Of a DNA stretch of 64,000 nucleotides, positions 52,747 to 62,684 are shown piece after piece (position 1 is the first letter of the stretch; each line of letters begins with the position of its first letter). The DNA comes from Desulfobacteraceae bacterium. GTDB taxonomy: Bacteria > Desulfobacterota > Desulfobacteria > Desulfobacterales > Desulfobacteraceae. The position numbers were made by a program, and so were the translations under genes. The notes beneath the pieces are model-generated. The model was not told the DNA's origin, did no database searches, and was given only the letters and a program-made list of their open reading frames with translations. The stretch covers positions 1-64,000 of the forward strand of contig JADGFI010000003.1 in assembly GCA_016743945.1 (NCBI GenBank). Direction: 5' to 3'.

Positions 52747-55350
52747 ATGGATATCAGTCGAATAATTCGTTGGGTGGTGATTAAATTTCCAGGAACGACC
52801 CTGGTGACACTTCTCCTCTTGTCGGTTCTGGCGGCTACCCAACTGCCGTACCTTGAAACAGATCCGTCACCCATGCTTCTGGCGCCGGACCATGAAAGCC
52901 GGGTGGCCATCCGAAAGCTGCGGCAGACCTATACAGGAGCCAACAGCGGGATTATCGTGATGCTGGCTGCCAAGGACACGATTTTTAAGCGGGACACCCT
53001 TGCCCGAATAAAAGAACTGACCCGGGCATTTGAAAATCTGAACCTGATCACCCAAAAAGATCGTGACCACCTTATCTCCCTAAGTAGGGGGTGTCCGGCT
53101 GACCTGGGCAGGCAAATAGCAAAGCTGGCCAATGCACCCATTGAGTCCGACACCTGGATGCACATTGATGAAGTAAAGCAGACTCTGGAATTCTTTGCCG
53201 AAGACACCCCGACAGGGACCATTAAAAATTTAACCGCCACACTGGATCTTTGGCTTGAAAAAATTTCCCCCATAAAAAAGGTCAGTTCGCTTTCCAGCAC
53301 CGATAATATCCTGGTTCGAAACGATCGCCTGGAGGTCGGCCCCATATACGAATCCATTCCCCCTGGTCCGGATGCTCTGACAAAGCTTGAGGAGGAGGTA
53401 ACTTCCAATGATATGTTCCAGAATATTTTAATTTCCAACACTAGCAAAAACACCAGCATCAATATTGAACTGAATCTGTCCGAGGAGAACATAAAAGACC
53501 GGTATCTCATTTACAAAAAGGTCCAAGAAATTGTTGAAAATAAAATCCCAGGATCTGAAAACCATTATATTGCAGGGTTGCCGGCGGTAACAGCAGCCCT
53601 TGGCAAAGTCATGGAAGATGACAGCAAAAAGCTGTTTGCCATTGTAATTTTCCTGGTGATGACCTGTCTTCTCATCACCTTTAGAATGCTCAAAGGGCTC
53701 TTGGTTCCCCTGTCTGTTGTCCTTCTTTCCCTTGTGGTTACCCTGGGGGTGAAAGCCTTTTTGGGCATTCCTTTGAATATTATCACCATCTCTCTGCCCG
53801 TATTCATCCTGTCCATCGGGGTGGCCGACGGTATTCATATGTTTTCAGAATACCGGGACTGCCTGCTCAGGGGGCTGGGTAAAAAAGAGGCGGTTGAAGA
53901 AACCCTGGACCATTTGACCATGCCGGTTATCATGACCTCTTTGACCACAGGCGCAGCCTTTTATGCCATTTCCATAACCAAAATTGTTCAGCTCAAATAT
54001 TGCGGACTGTTTGTCTGTTTGGGCGCCATGGTGGCCATGGTGTTCTCCTTGTTTTTTATCCCGGCCCTGTTAATGCTGCTGCCGGAAAAAAACCATCACA
54101 AACAAAGGGCCAAACAAAAGAAACCGTCTCTGTCTTATATTGAAAAAACCTATTCACAGTTTTTGGTTGGCATCACCCGCAAAGCTCTGGAAAATTGCGT
54201 TGTAATAGCGTCCCTTGCCGGTATCATTTTTCTGGTATTCCTTTTTGGTGCATCCAAGGTAAAGGTGGATAACAATAGCGTTAATTTTTTCATGGAAAAT
54301 TCCGATATTTATATTTCCTCCCATGCCCTGAACAGTCAAGGTGCCGGATCATCCCGGATCAATTTTTTGATTTCAGCAGATTCCCAGGAAACGGAACCCT
54401 TTAAGCGTCCTGAAAACCTTAGGGTTATAAAAGATTTTATGGCATTTTTAAATAACCAGCCCCAGGTGGGGAAGGCCATGGGAATGACCGAGCTGATCCG
54501 GCGGATTCATTTTGTACTCAACGATGAAGACCCTTTATTTAACCGAATGCCAATATCCCAAAATGAAGATTCCCCATCAAATCATCTGATTTCCCAGTTG
54601 CTGCTCTTGTATGAAAACGGGGGAGGAGATGCCCTTTCCGATTATGTCAACCCAGACTATACAAGGCTGAACCTGCCCGTGGTGCTGACGACCAATTCAT
54701 CCCTTGAGACCAAAGCCCTGACCGACAGGGTAAGGGGGTTTGCAAACCAAAGATTTCCCGATCACTTAAGCCTTGAGATCAGCGGTTCTGCCAGTATAGA
54801 GGCAGCCACCACAAGTGAGATCGTCAAAGGCCAGATCACGGGCCTGACCGTTTCAATCCTTGTGGTGCTGGTGATGCTTGTCATTACCTTTCGCAAATTT
54901 TGGTACACCCTCATCGCCATGATCCCCCTGGTCATGACCATTACCATCAACTTCGGCGTCATGGGATTTTTGGGGATTCCTTTGGATATCGGGACCTCCA
55001 TCATCTCCAGTGTGGTGATTGGAATCGGTGTGGATTACAGCATCCACTACCTGTCCCGGCTGAAAACAAATCTGGACAAGGGGATGACATTTACAACCGC
55101 TTTGGACGATACAGTGCGCCATAGCGGCAAAGCCATTGTTTCCAATGCCGTAACAGTGGGATGCGGATTTATGGCACTTTGGTTTTCCGTTCTCACCCCC
55201 CTGATCATCATGGGATGGCTGATCTCCCTGACCATGGTGGTCAGCGCCCTGTGCGCCCTGGTGCTGCTGCCGGTGTTTTTTTATTTTACACTGCCAAAAA
55301 CCAGTCCGCAAAAGATTTCAACACCCTTAAAGCGCTTAGAACAAGAATAA
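52747..55350 (+). CDS. RND-superfamily exporter, MMPL type
   Basis: 867 residues with the usual twofold repeat: membrane helix at the start, a first periplasmic loop (about 45-275), helices with SIGVADGIHMFSEYRDCLLRG, a second periplasmic loop (about 505-690), and GIGVDYSIHYLSRLK in the second half. These GVADGIHM and GVDYSIHY segments are the proton-relay region of MMPL-like pumps, which move lipids or hydrophobic compounds. The LolA-like and DUF1302 genes follow at 16 bases and with one base overlap, so all three are one operon. Confidence 0.93.
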   Translation: MDISRIIRWVVIKFPGTTLVTLLLLSVLAATQLPYLETDPSPMLLAPDHESRVAIRKLRQTYTGANSGIIVMLAAKDTIFKRDTLARIKELTRAFENLNLITQKDRDHLISLSRGCPADLGRQIAKLANAPIESDTWMHIDEVKQTLEFFAEDTPTGTIKNLTATLDLWLEKISPIKKVSSLSSTDNILVRNDRLEVGPIYESIPPGPDALTKLEEEVTSNDMFQNILISNTSKNTSINIELNLSEENIKDRYLIYKKVQEIVENKIPGSENHYIAGLPAVTAALGKVMEDDSKKLFAIVIFLVMTCLLITFRMLKGLLVPLSVVLLSLVVTLGVKAFLGIPLNIITISLPVFILSIGVADGIHMFSEYRDCLLRGLGKKEAVEETLDHLTMPVIMTSLTTGAAFYAISITKIVQLKYCGLFVCLGAMVAMVFSLFFIPALLMLLPEKNHHKQRAKQKKPSLSYIEKTYSQFLVGITRKALENCVVIASLAGIIFLVFLFGASKVKVDNNSVNFFMENSDIYISSHALNSQGAGSSRINFLISADSQETEPFKRPENLRVIKDFMAFLNNQPQVGKAMGMTELIRRIHFVLNDEDPLFNRMPISQNEDSPSNHLISQLLLLYENGGGDALSDYVNPDYTRLNLPVVLTTNSSLETKALTDRVRGFANQRFPDHLSLEISGSASIEAATTSEIVKGQITGLTVSILVVLVMLVITFRKFWYTLIAMIPLVMTITINFGVMGFLGIPLDIGTSIISSVVIGIGVDYSIHYLSRLKTNLDKGMTFTTALDDTVRHSGKAIVSNAVTVGCGFMALWFSVLTPLIIMGWLISLTMVVSALCALVLLPVFFYFTLPKTSPQKISTPLKRLEQE

Positions 55351-55365
55351 TTCAAGGAGAAAAAA

Positions 55366-56187
55366 ATGAAGTTCAATCGTTATATTATAATTTTTGGTTT
55401 TATCTTTTCCAGCCTCTTCCTGGCAGCATCCCTATCCTTTGCCGGTCCCAGTGCCCCCGGGGTAATGGAAAAAGTGGATGACCGGGAAACCGGAGAAACA
55501 ATGACATCGGATACCCTGATGGTTCTTATTAGCAAAGGGAATCAGAAACGGCGCAGAAATATCAAAACAATCCGCAAAGAATATAGAAAAGATACCAAGG
55601 GTATTATCTTTTTCGTAAGTCCCGCAGATGTCCGGAATACCGCCTATATGTCCTTTGACTGGGATGATGCCGCAAAAGAAGATGATTCATGGCTCTACCT
55701 GCCTGCCCTTGGGAAGGTCAAACGCGTTGCGGCCGGTGATAAATCCAGCTCTTTCATGGGCAGCGACTTTAGCTATTCTGATATCAACGGCATTAAAATT
55801 GAAGACTGGGATTATACCTTTGTCAAAGAGAGCTATTCCTTGGAAGGAAAAGACACCTGGGTCATCCAGGGGCTTCCCAAAAAACAAGCCAGACACAGGG
55901 TATTAGAGGAAACCGGGTATTTAAAATCCATAATTTGGGTTCAAAAGGACAATTGGGTGGTGATCAAAGCAAAATACTGGGTGCAAAAAGGTAAAAAAAT
56001 AAAATATTTTAAAGCCGAAGAGATCAAAAACATCAGCGGTATATGGACTCCCCTAAAACTGATCATGGTGACCACATCCAAGGGCAAGGTGACCCACTCA
56101 TCCATCCTCACGGTGTCCAATGTCCAATATAACCTTCCTGTAAAAGACACTTATTTTACCACCCGAAGCATGGAGCAGGGACTGTAA
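55366..56187 (+). CDS. Outer-membrane lipoprotein-sorting-like protein (LolA-like beta-barrel fold)
   Basis: 273 residues with a signal peptide (about 1-27). The body has DTLMVLISKGNQKRRRNIKTI and the conserved LPALGKVKRVAAGDKSSSFMGSDFSYSDI, the core of the COG2834 family related to LolA. Such proteins accompany MMPL pumps and may carry hydrophobic cargo through the periplasm. Its last codon overlaps the start of the next gene (TAATG). Confidence 0.9.
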   Translation: MKFNRYIIIFGFIFSSLFLAASLSFAGPSAPGVMEKVDDRETGETMTSDTLMVLISKGNQKRRRNIKTIRKEYRKDTKGIIFFVSPADVRNTAYMSFDWDDAAKEDDSWLYLPALGKVKRVAAGDKSSSFMGSDFSYSDINGIKIEDWDYTFVKESYSLEGKDTWVIQGLPKKQARHRVLEETGYLKSIIWVQKDNWVVIKAKYWVQKGKKIKYFKAEEIKNISGIWTPLKLIMVTTSKGKVTHSSILTVSNVQYNLPVKDTYFTTRSMEQGL

Positions 56188-57770
56188 TGTCAAGACCCGG
56201 CAAGCTGTTCTTGTTGATTCTTCTCCTGGTTTTTCTAATGCCCTCTCCTTGTTTGCGCAGCCCTTTGGTTCCCCTGGCCTTGGCAACAGAAATGATCCAA
56301 CCCGTTGCAAAAAAAAAAGGCAGCTCTGAAAGCAAGATAAGAAATCCCCTTGAAGAAGGGTTTAAAGATATAGATCCCTTTTTATCCCCCGAGGATGGTA
56401 CTGACAAAGAAGATAGGCTTGATGATGCCTGGCTTGATGATGCCATTGATACTGTTTTAGAAGATACTATTTTAGAAAATAATTCGGATGGTATAATTTT
56501 GCCCGATGCAACCTCTTCAAATTTTTACCTGGGCGGGTATGCGGAACTAGAAACAGAGATAGGATATGAAAAACCAGATGAGAAACTTTCCAAATTCAAA
56601 CCGATTTTGTTTGTTGAAACTGAATACAGATTAAACCGGGACCATAAGTTCAGGGCATCGGGTCTGGCATATTATGATGCTGCCTATGGCATAACGGCAA
56701 AGGATCACCCAAAAGGACAGAGCCTGGATGATAAGATCTCTGATGTTGAGCTGCGGGATCTCTACCTGGATTCAACCCTCAGTGACGTTTTTTCCGTAAA
56801 AGCCGGACGGCAGATTATTGCCTGGGGAGATTCCAATTATGCCAGGATTACGGATGTTATCAATCCCCGGGACAAGACAAGTCCCGGCCTCATTGAACTC
56901 GAAGATTCAAGGCTTCCGGTTGCAGCACTTCGCTTGTCAGCCCAATATGGTTCCCTTTGTCTGGATGGTGTGAGTATCCACGAGCACCCGGGCAGCAAGA
57001 TTTCCGGTCTGGGGTCTGATTTTGACTATTATGCCCCCCTGAGACAGCCCAATATCTGGATCCGGGACAAAAACACCCCGGATACTGGATTCAAGGATAC
57101 AACGCTTGCTTTTAAGGCCACCCGCTCCTTTAACGGGGGAGATATTTCCCTTGTGGCATCCAATACCTTTGACGATTTGCCGGTTCTTTCCTACCAGGGT
57201 ATCAACCCCTCAGGAATACTGGTGTTTACCCCGGAATATGAACGATTTTCAACCATGGGTATCTCCGCAAGCATGACCAAAAATTCAGCCTTGTTCAAGG
57301 TGGAAGCAGCTTTTCGAAAAGATCGGGCTGTTCAGCGCAATGATGTTTTATTTCAGATTGCCGCTGGTATTCCCGCCCGGTCAATCCAAACCTTTGACAA
57401 AAAGGACCAGGTAGAAGCACTCACAGGCCTTGAGTACACTGGGATATCAGACCTTCGGATCCTGTTGGAAGGCAAGGTTCTTCACACCCTGGACCATAAA
57501 TCTTTCCTGGGTCTGCCTGAATATGAATACCGGACCTATTTTCAGGCCACCTATGAAATGCTCAACGAAACCCTGGCCCTGGATCTGTTCTGGGTTTATT
57601 TTAATCCGGGCCAGGGTCACATCCTCAGGTTGAGCGGTGAATACGATATTTTTGATGATATCAGTGTCCAGTTAGGCATGGCCTTCTACGATGCCGACAA
57701 CTGCGATACCGTCATTTACCCTTACAGAGACATGGACAGGATCTTTTTTCGATTCAAATATTTTTTCTAA
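56187..57770 (+). CDS. DUF1302-type outer-membrane beta-barrel protein
   Basis: 527 residues. Signal peptide at 1-33. An acidic, Asp-rich stretch (about 55-105) precedes a barrel with the motif RQIIAWGDSNYARITDVINPRDKTSPGL at about 208-235, as in DUF1302 proteins. It ends with an aromatic residue (RFKYFF), the normal signal for outer-membrane insertion. Last gene of the pump operon, so it likely forms the outer-membrane part of the export or retention path. Function of DUF1302 is unproven. Confidence 0.85.
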   Translation: MSRPGKLFLLILLLVFLMPSPCLRSPLVPLALATEMIQPVAKKKGSSESKIRNPLEEGFKDIDPFLSPEDGTDKEDRLDDAWLDDAIDTVLEDTILENNSDGIILPDATSSNFYLGGYAELETEIGYEKPDEKLSKFKPILFVETEYRLNRDHKFRASGLAYYDAAYGITAKDHPKGQSLDDKISDVELRDLYLDSTLSDVFSVKAGRQIIAWGDSNYARITDVINPRDKTSPGLIELEDSRLPVAALRLSAQYGSLCLDGVSIHEHPGSKISGLGSDFDYYAPLRQPNIWIRDKNTPDTGFKDTTLAFKATRSFNGGDISLVASNTFDDLPVLSYQGINPSGILVFTPEYERFSTMGISASMTKNSALFKVEAAFRKDRAVQRNDVLFQIAAGIPARSIQTFDKKDQVEALTGLEYTGISDLRILLEGKVLHTLDHKSFLGLPEYEYRTYFQATYEMLNETLALDLFWVYFNPGQGHILRLSGEYDIFDDISVQLGMAFYDADNCDTVIYPYRDMDRIFFRFKYFF

Positions 57771-57776
57771 AAATTA

Positions 57777-57804
57777 CAGGATCCCTTTGGGAAAAGGGAT
57801 CCTG
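57777..57804 (+). terminator. Terminator-like hairpin after the RND operon
   Basis: CAGGATCCCTTT (57777-57788) pairs perfectly with 57793-57804 across a GGGA loop, just after the stop at 57768-57770. No T-run follows, so it may instead protect the 3' end of the mRNA. Confidence 0.55.
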
Positions 57805-57838
57805 CAATGGGGTCAGACATAATCGGCATCCCAACGGT

Positions 57839-59053
57839 TTATGCTTTGGACAAGCCTTCAAAGGCGGTTTTGATTTTATCCACTGCCCAGTCAATATCCT
57901 GCTGTTCAATGATCAGAGGGGGAGCAAACCGGATGGTATAGGTATGGGTTTCCTTGCAGAGGATTCCCATTTTCATCAGGGATTCACAGATGGCACGGGC
58001 CCCTCCCAAAGTTCCCTCCTTTAATTGGATGGCAATCATAAGCCCTATCCCTCGGACCTCTTTAATGGCAGGATGCCCGATCTTTTTCAATTCAGCCAAA
58101 AAATACCCCCCCATTTTCTCGGCATTTCCAATCATATTTTCTTCCACCAGCACCTTGAGGGCCTCCCTTGCCACGGCACAGGCCAAGGGGTTACCGCCGA
58201 AGGTGCTGCCATGCTGGCCCGGCTGGAGGAGCCCCAGCACCGCCTCATTGGACAAAACCGCCGACACCGGATAAAATCCGCCGGACAGGGCCTTGCCGAT
58301 AAGGGTGAGATCCGCCTGGATTCCGTCGTGTTCTTCGGCCAACAATTTTCCGGTTCTGCCAAGACCGGTCTGGATCTCATCTAAAATCAGCAGAACATTC
58401 TTTTGGGTACAGATTTTGCGAACCTTTTGTAAATATCCTTTGGGCGGAATAATCACCCCTGCCTCGCCCTGAATCGGTTCCACCATGAATGCCACGGTAT
58501 TGGGACCAATGGCCTGTTCCAGGGCCTGAGCATCCCCAAAGGGAATGGTTTTAAACCCCGGAGTAAAGGGGCCAAAATTCTCCCTGGCATTCTCATCGGT
58601 GCTGAACCCGATGATGGACAGGGTTCTGCCGTGAAAATTGTCGTTACAGACAATGATTTCCGCCTGACCAGCCGCCACCCCCTTTGTTTCATACCCCCAT
58701 TTCCGGGCACATTTAATAACCGTCTCCACAGCTTCCGCCCCGGAATTCATGGGAAGCATTTTATGGGAGTCGGTCAGTTTACAGAGTTCTTCATACAAAA
58801 GCGGCAACTGGTCATTGCGAAATGCCCGGGAGGTCAGGGTCAATTTATCCGCCTGGTCCACCATGGCCTGGCGAATTTTAGGATGGCAATGGCCCTGATT
58901 GACGGCAGAATAGGCAGACAGGCAATCCAGATATTTATTGCCCGCAACATCCCATACCCAAATGCCTTGTCCCCGACTTAAGACAACATCCAGGGGTTTA
59001 TAATTTTTTGCCCCGAACCGGTCTTCAAGATTGATAAGTTCTTTTGCTTTCAT
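57839..59053 (-). CDS. rocD: Ornithine aminotransferase
   Basis: 404 residues. FNKE-type start ([21 protein letters not shown]), the cofactor Asp in [23 protein letters not shown], the PLP lysine in [19 protein letters not shown] and [18 protein letters not shown]. Transfers the delta-amino group of ornithine to 2-oxoglutarate, giving glutamate semialdehyde. Divergent from a LysR regulator (140 bases between), which may control it. Confidence 0.93.
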   Translation of the reverse strand: MKAKELINLEDRFGAKNYKPLDVVLSRGQGIWVWDVAGNKYLDCLSAYSAVNQGHCHPKIRQAMVDQADKLTLTSRAFRNDQLPLLYEELCKLTDSHKMLPMNSGAEAVETVIKCARKWGYETKGVAAGQAEIIVCNDNFHGRTLSIIGFSTDENARENFGPFTPGFKTIPFGDAQALEQAIGPNTVAFMVEPIQGEAGVIIPPKGYLQKVRKICTQKNVLLILDEIQTGLGRTGKLLAEEHDGIQADLTLIGKALSGGFYPVSAVLSNEAVLGLLQPGQHGSTFGGNPLACAVAREALKVLVEENMIGNAEKMGGYFLAELKKIGHPAIKEVRGIGLMIAIQLKEGTLGGARAICESLMKMGILCKETHTYTIRFAPPLIIEQQDIDWAVDKIKTAFEGLSKA

Positions 59054-59193
59054 TATTATATTCCTTTTTAAGATTATTCCATGATATTTTGTGCATAAAC
59101 AGCCCCTAGGCCAACACTTGCTTTTTTATTTTAAACCAGTATTAATAGATACCGTCAAACGATTTTAACACATAAGATGGATGAAGAAAACTC

Positions 59194-60111
59194 ATGCAAA
59201 AAAGAAAAGGTCATAACCTTCCCTCCTTAAATGGTCTCAGGACCTTTGAAGCGGCGGCCCGTCACCTAAGCTTCACCCTTACCGCCCAAGAGCTCTGTGT
59301 GACTCAGGGGGCGGTCAGCCGCCAGATCAAACAGCTTGAAGAACAGCTAAAAGTGATTCTCTTTCATAGACGTCACAAACGACTGTTGCTCACGGACCAG
59401 GGCATACTTCTGGCATCTCCTTTGACCCGGGCCTTTAATATCATGGCAGATGGCGTGGGCAGATTAAAAAACCAGCAGCAGGATTTCAGCCTCAAGGTCC
59501 ACCCGACCTTTGCCATCCGCTGGCTTATCCCACGGCTCCACCATTTTCAGGCCCTACACCCGGATATCCAGATACGACTGACCACCTCGGGAGAAAATGT
59601 GAAATTTAGCCATGAAAATTTTGACGCCGGCATCACCCATGGGGGAAATGATATCCCCGGCATTACCCGGAAAAAAATTTTGACAGAACAACTGATCCCG
59701 GTCTGTTCCCCCAAATTTCTTGCCACGGTATCTCCCCTTGAAACCCCAGGGGAAATCACCGGCCGAATGCTCTTACACAACACCCCCGCTCTCACGGAAT
59801 GGGCTATCTTTGCAGACCAGGCCGGAATAAAAAACATCCCCCTGGAAAGGGGCCAGGTTTTTGAAGTAGACGATGCCGCCCTCCAGGCGGCAACTGCAGG
59901 TCTCGGGATTGCCCTGGGAGATCTCTTCCTCATCCGGGATGAGTTGGAAACAGGCCGACTTGTGGCCCCCTTTGGATTAACCCCCATCAAAACAGGAAAC
60001 TATTATTTTTCCAGGCCCGATTTTAACAGCAAAACCAAAAATGTAACCGTCTTTCAAGACTGGCTGATCACAACCCTCAACCAAACCGGCCAGAAGAAAA
60101 AAGCAGATTAA
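59194..60111 (+). CDS. LysR-family transcriptional regulator, GcvA-like
   Basis: 305 residues. HTH at about 9-68 with NGLRTFEAAARHLSFTLTAQELCVTQGAVSRQIKQLEEQL, typical of GcvA/TrpI/AmpR-type LysR proteins. The effector domain has FAIRWLIPRLHHFQALHPDIQIRL and VDDAALQAATAGLGIALGDLFLI. Divergent from rocD, so arginine or ornithine catabolism is a reasonable target, though unproven. Confidence 0.93.
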   Translation: MQKRKGHNLPSLNGLRTFEAAARHLSFTLTAQELCVTQGAVSRQIKQLEEQLKVILFHRRHKRLLLTDQGILLASPLTRAFNIMADGVGRLKNQQQDFSLKVHPTFAIRWLIPRLHHFQALHPDIQIRLTTSGENVKFSHENFDAGITHGGNDIPGITRKKILTEQLIPVCSPKFLATVSPLETPGEITGRMLLHNTPALTEWAIFADQAGIKNIPLERGQVFEVDDAALQAATAGLGIALGDLFLIRDELETGRLVAPFGLTPIKTGNYYFSRPDFNSKTKNVTVFQDWLITTLNQTGQKKKAD

Positions 60112-60203
60112 AACCAATCTCTTGTTGACATTTTCCATTCCGCTTCTATCCTAGTTTATAGACACCTTCACTAAAATCAGACAAAATAAGGGGGGCAGCT
60201 GTC

Positions 60204-60458
60204 ATGAACACAATAGAAAGCCGCAGCATCCGCATAAAACTGGTGGATGGGACCCAGATCAACGGAGAGGTCAATTTAAACCGAGGTAGCGGGTATGATC
60301 GATTAAGTGACCTTGTGGGAGATTACCAGGAAAACTTTCTAACCATCTTCAATGCAACCCTCTATGAAAGAAACCTTGATCCCCAGCTCAAATATGAAAC
60401 GATTCTGGTAAATAAAAATCACATCCTCTATTCCACTCCCAACGGGCATATGGAGTAG
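60204..60458 (+). CDS. Small conserved protein with Sm-like strand pattern
   Basis: 84 residues. The pattern RIKLVDGTQINGEVNLN, then FLTIFNATLY and ETILVNKNHILYSTP is all-beta and resembles small Sm-like proteins found in deltaproteobacteria. No reaction known. A TTGACA lies at about 60124 and AAGGGGGG before the ATG. About 60 bases ahead of the next small gene. Confidence 0.75.
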   Translation: MNTIESRSIRIKLVDGTQINGEVNLNRGSGYDRLSDLVGDYQENFLTIFNATLYERNLDPQLKYETILVNKNHILYSTPNGHME

Positions 60459-60517
60459 CGGAGGCACTAAATATCCGGAAAAAAAAATAGCATCCTGCAA
60501 AAACAATGGAAAGGACA

Positions 60518-60790
60518 ATGAAAAGCGACCTGGAGGAATACCTTAACAAAAAAATTGTGATCGATTCAACGGCCTCATGGATATACATCGGCGTATTGGA
60601 AAGGGTGACCGCCCATTGTGTGGTGCTGTCAAATGTGGATGCCCATGACAATACCGATACCGCCACTTCAAAAGAACTCTATGTTTTTGAAAGCAAAACC
60701 ACGGGGATAAAATCCAACCGGCAAACCGTCCACATTAACCTGGCCCATGTTGTAAGTTTCTCCTTGCTGGAGGATGTCAAAGAATTTTGA
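60518..60790 (+). CDS. Small conserved protein, all-beta
   Basis: About 90 residues from ATG 60518 (AAAGGA six bases upstream); an ATG four codons earlier lacks a ribosome site. Body: LNKKIVIDSTASWIYIGVLERVTAHCVVLSNVDAHDN, then YVFESKTTGIKSNRQTVHINLAHVVSFSLLEDV. The conserved VDAHD and SNR.TVHI parts are known to me from unstudied proteins of sulfate reducers and other bacteria. Probably co-transcribed with the preceding gene. Confidence 0.7.
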   Translation: MKSDLEEYLNKKIVIDSTASWIYIGVLERVTAHCVVLSNVDAHDNTDTATSKELYVFESKTTGIKSNRQTVHINLAHVVSFSLLEDVKEF

Positions 60791-60976
60791 GAGAACCCCG
60801 GTTTCCGGAGTGAGAGGACTTTTACGCCACCTTAAAAAACGTTGAGGCACGCTATTTTTCGCTGCAAGAAATTCAAAAAAAACACATCAGATACATACCC
60901 TTTTGCGTCGGCCAGAGATCGCCAATACGCTTACAGAGCAACCCAATTTTTGGATAAAGGTGATCGGCATGGGGTC

Positions 60977-61005
60977 CCCGTGGCCTGCTGGCCACGGGTG
61001 TCAGA
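60977..61005 (+). terminator. Hairpin in the gap between the small protein genes and the CoA-transferase
   Basis: CCCGTGGCC (60977-60985), loop TGCT, GGCCACGGG (60990-60998), then TGTCAGATTTCTTTT. Perfect 9-bp stem. Lies between converging genes; the T-rich tail suits the plus strand, but its distance (about 190 bases after the last plus-strand stop) is long. Confidence 0.45.
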
Positions 61006-61043
61006 TTTCTTTTCAAAATAAAAGATATCCAGTGTAAAAAGAA

Positions 61044-62354
61044 CTAACAGGACATGGGTGATTTGAAATATATTTCTTTGAATTCTTTTTCCAGGCTTTC
61101 CCGAAATTCAGGGGCGGCAATGGCTGTCAATTGCCTTGCGCGTTCCCTTATGGTCTTTCCCCTAAGAGAGGCAATGCCAAATTCAGTGACCACATAGTCC
61201 ACATCATTTCTGGATGTGGTGATGGCCTGGCCTTTTCCCAGGGCTGCCGTGATCCTCGATAGGCTGCCCTTGGCTGCGGTTGCCGGCAGGGCAATAATAC
61301 TTTTTCCTCCCATGGACCGCCTGGCACCCCGGACAAAATCCACCTGCCCCCCCACGCCGGAAAACTGGTATGGTCCCATGGTATCGGCTGCAACCTGGCC
61401 CAGAAGATCGACACAAATGGCTGAGTTTATCGAGATCAAATGATCGTTCTGGGCGATGACAAAAGGATCATTCACATAATCCACAGGATACATTTCCACC
61501 AGAGAATTGTTGTCCAGCCATTGGTAAAACAACTCACTGCCCATGGCAAAGGAAATAATGATTTTAGAGGGGTGAAGACTTTTTTTACGGCAGGTGACAA
61601 CACCCTTTTCCACAAGGGCCATCACCCCGTCAGAAATCATCTCAGAGTGGATGCCCAGATCTTTTTTCCCATCCAGAAAAGTCAGAACTGCGTCGGGTAT
61701 TCCACCAATGCCCAGTTGCAGACAATCCCCGTCCTGGATCAGGGAGGCAATATGGCTGCCGATTTTTTTTTCCGTTTCACCGATGGCCGGGGGTACAAGC
61801 TCTATCATTTTTCGCTGACTGGGGACCAGGTAGTCGATATCCCTGATATTCAAAAAAGACAACCCGTTGGTTCTGGGCATAAACGGGGTCATTTCAGCAA
61901 TGACAAGCTTTGCATTCAAAGCGGCCTCCAGGGTATAATCAACCGATATCCCCAGGCTGACATTCCCGAGTTTGTCCGGCAGGGACACACTGATGACAGC
62001 CACATCAACCGGGAGAAGCCCGTCCCTGAAAAGCCCGGGGATTTCGCTGAAATAGCAGGTGGTATAGTCGGCTCTGCCCTCGTGAATGGCGCTTCTGCTG
62101 TTACTCCCGGCAAAAAGAGAGTTGTGGGTGAAGGATGTTTCACACCCGGGTTTGCAATAATCGCTCTTTCCCATGGAAACCATATGAATGATTTCAACAT
62201 TGGAAAGTTCATGGGCGCGCTTGACAATGGCTTCCAAAACAGGTTCTGGTGAACCGCATGCATGGCCGGCAACAATTTTGTCACCTGATTTGATCAGTTT
62301 TGCAGCCTGGTCCATGGTGATGCTTTTATTTTTTATAATTTGTGATAGGTCCAT
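61044..62354 (-). CDS. abfT: 4-hydroxybutyrate CoA-transferase
   Basis: 436 residues. Family I-type acetyl-CoA hydrolase/transferase fold. The glutamate that forms the CoA-thioester intermediate is in LGIHSEMISDGVM; GIGGIPDAVL and GPYQFSGVGGQVDFVRGA are the conserved CoA-binding stretches. Other members use acetate or propionate, but the gene is 20 bases from the CGGC protein and in one operon with 4-hydroxybutyryl-CoA dehydratase, which makes 4-hydroxybutyrate (with acetyl-CoA as donor) the best substrate. Confidence 0.9.
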   Translation of the reverse strand: MDLSQIIKNKSITMDQAAKLIKSGDKIVAGHACGSPEPVLEAIVKRAHELSNVEIIHMVSMGKSDYCKPGCETSFTHNSLFAGSNSRSAIHEGRADYTTCYFSEIPGLFRDGLLPVDVAVISVSLPDKLGNVSLGISVDYTLEAALNAKLVIAEMTPFMPRTNGLSFLNIRDIDYLVPSQRKMIELVPPAIGETEKKIGSHIASLIQDGDCLQLGIGGIPDAVLTFLDGKKDLGIHSEMISDGVMALVEKGVVTCRKKSLHPSKIIISFAMGSELFYQWLDNNSLVEMYPVDYVNDPFVIAQNDHLISINSAICVDLLGQVAADTMGPYQFSGVGGQVDFVRGARRSMGGKSIIALPATAAKGSLSRITAALGKGQAITTSRNDVDYVVTEFGIASLRGKTIRERARQLTAIAAPEFRESLEKEFKEIYFKSPMSC

Positions 62355-62373
62355 TTTATATTTTTCCTGGATA

Positions 62374-62673
62374 TTATGGTAAAAAGGTATCTTGTTTTTT
62401 GGGGTCAGTATGTTGTGATTTCAGCAGCTCCCGGATAAAGCCTGTGGCATGGACAGGGTCAAAAATAACATCCACTTTTTTCCCGTCAAAGGGGGATAAT
62501 TCCACGCAGGCACAAGGGCATCCGGCAATGACCAATATGCGCTGGCAATTTTGATTTTCCCAGGAAACAAATTCACAGGTTTCCTTGAGCCTTTCTTGGA
62601 TGTGATTTGCTGTCACAATCCGGTCATGGCATGGATTACACCCCCCGCAATATTTAAGACCAATGATAATGAT
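62374..62673 (-). CDS. Small CGGC-motif cysteine protein between the dehydratase and the CoA-transferase
   Basis: The reading frame carries GLKYCGGCNPCHDRIVTANHI, then VIAGCPCACVEL, and ends at TAA 62374. I know this GLKYCGGCNPRYDR-type start from small proteins of clostridia and sulfate reducers; eight cysteines in pairs suggest a metal or cluster site. The frame has no ATG, GTG or TTG before the conserved part: an in-frame TGA (62694-62692) closes it upstream. The best starts are ATC 62673 or ATT 62670 with AGGA at 62686-62683. A GTG at 62616 would remove the CGGC motif. The gene begins about a dozen bases after the dehydratase stop. Confidence 0.7.
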   Translation of the reverse strand: MIIIGLKYCGGCNPCHDRIVTANHIQERLKETCEFVSWENQNCQRILVIAGCPCACVELSPFDGKKVDVIFDPVHATGFIRELLKSQHTDPKKQDTFLP

Positions 62674-62684
62674 GGGATTTTGTC

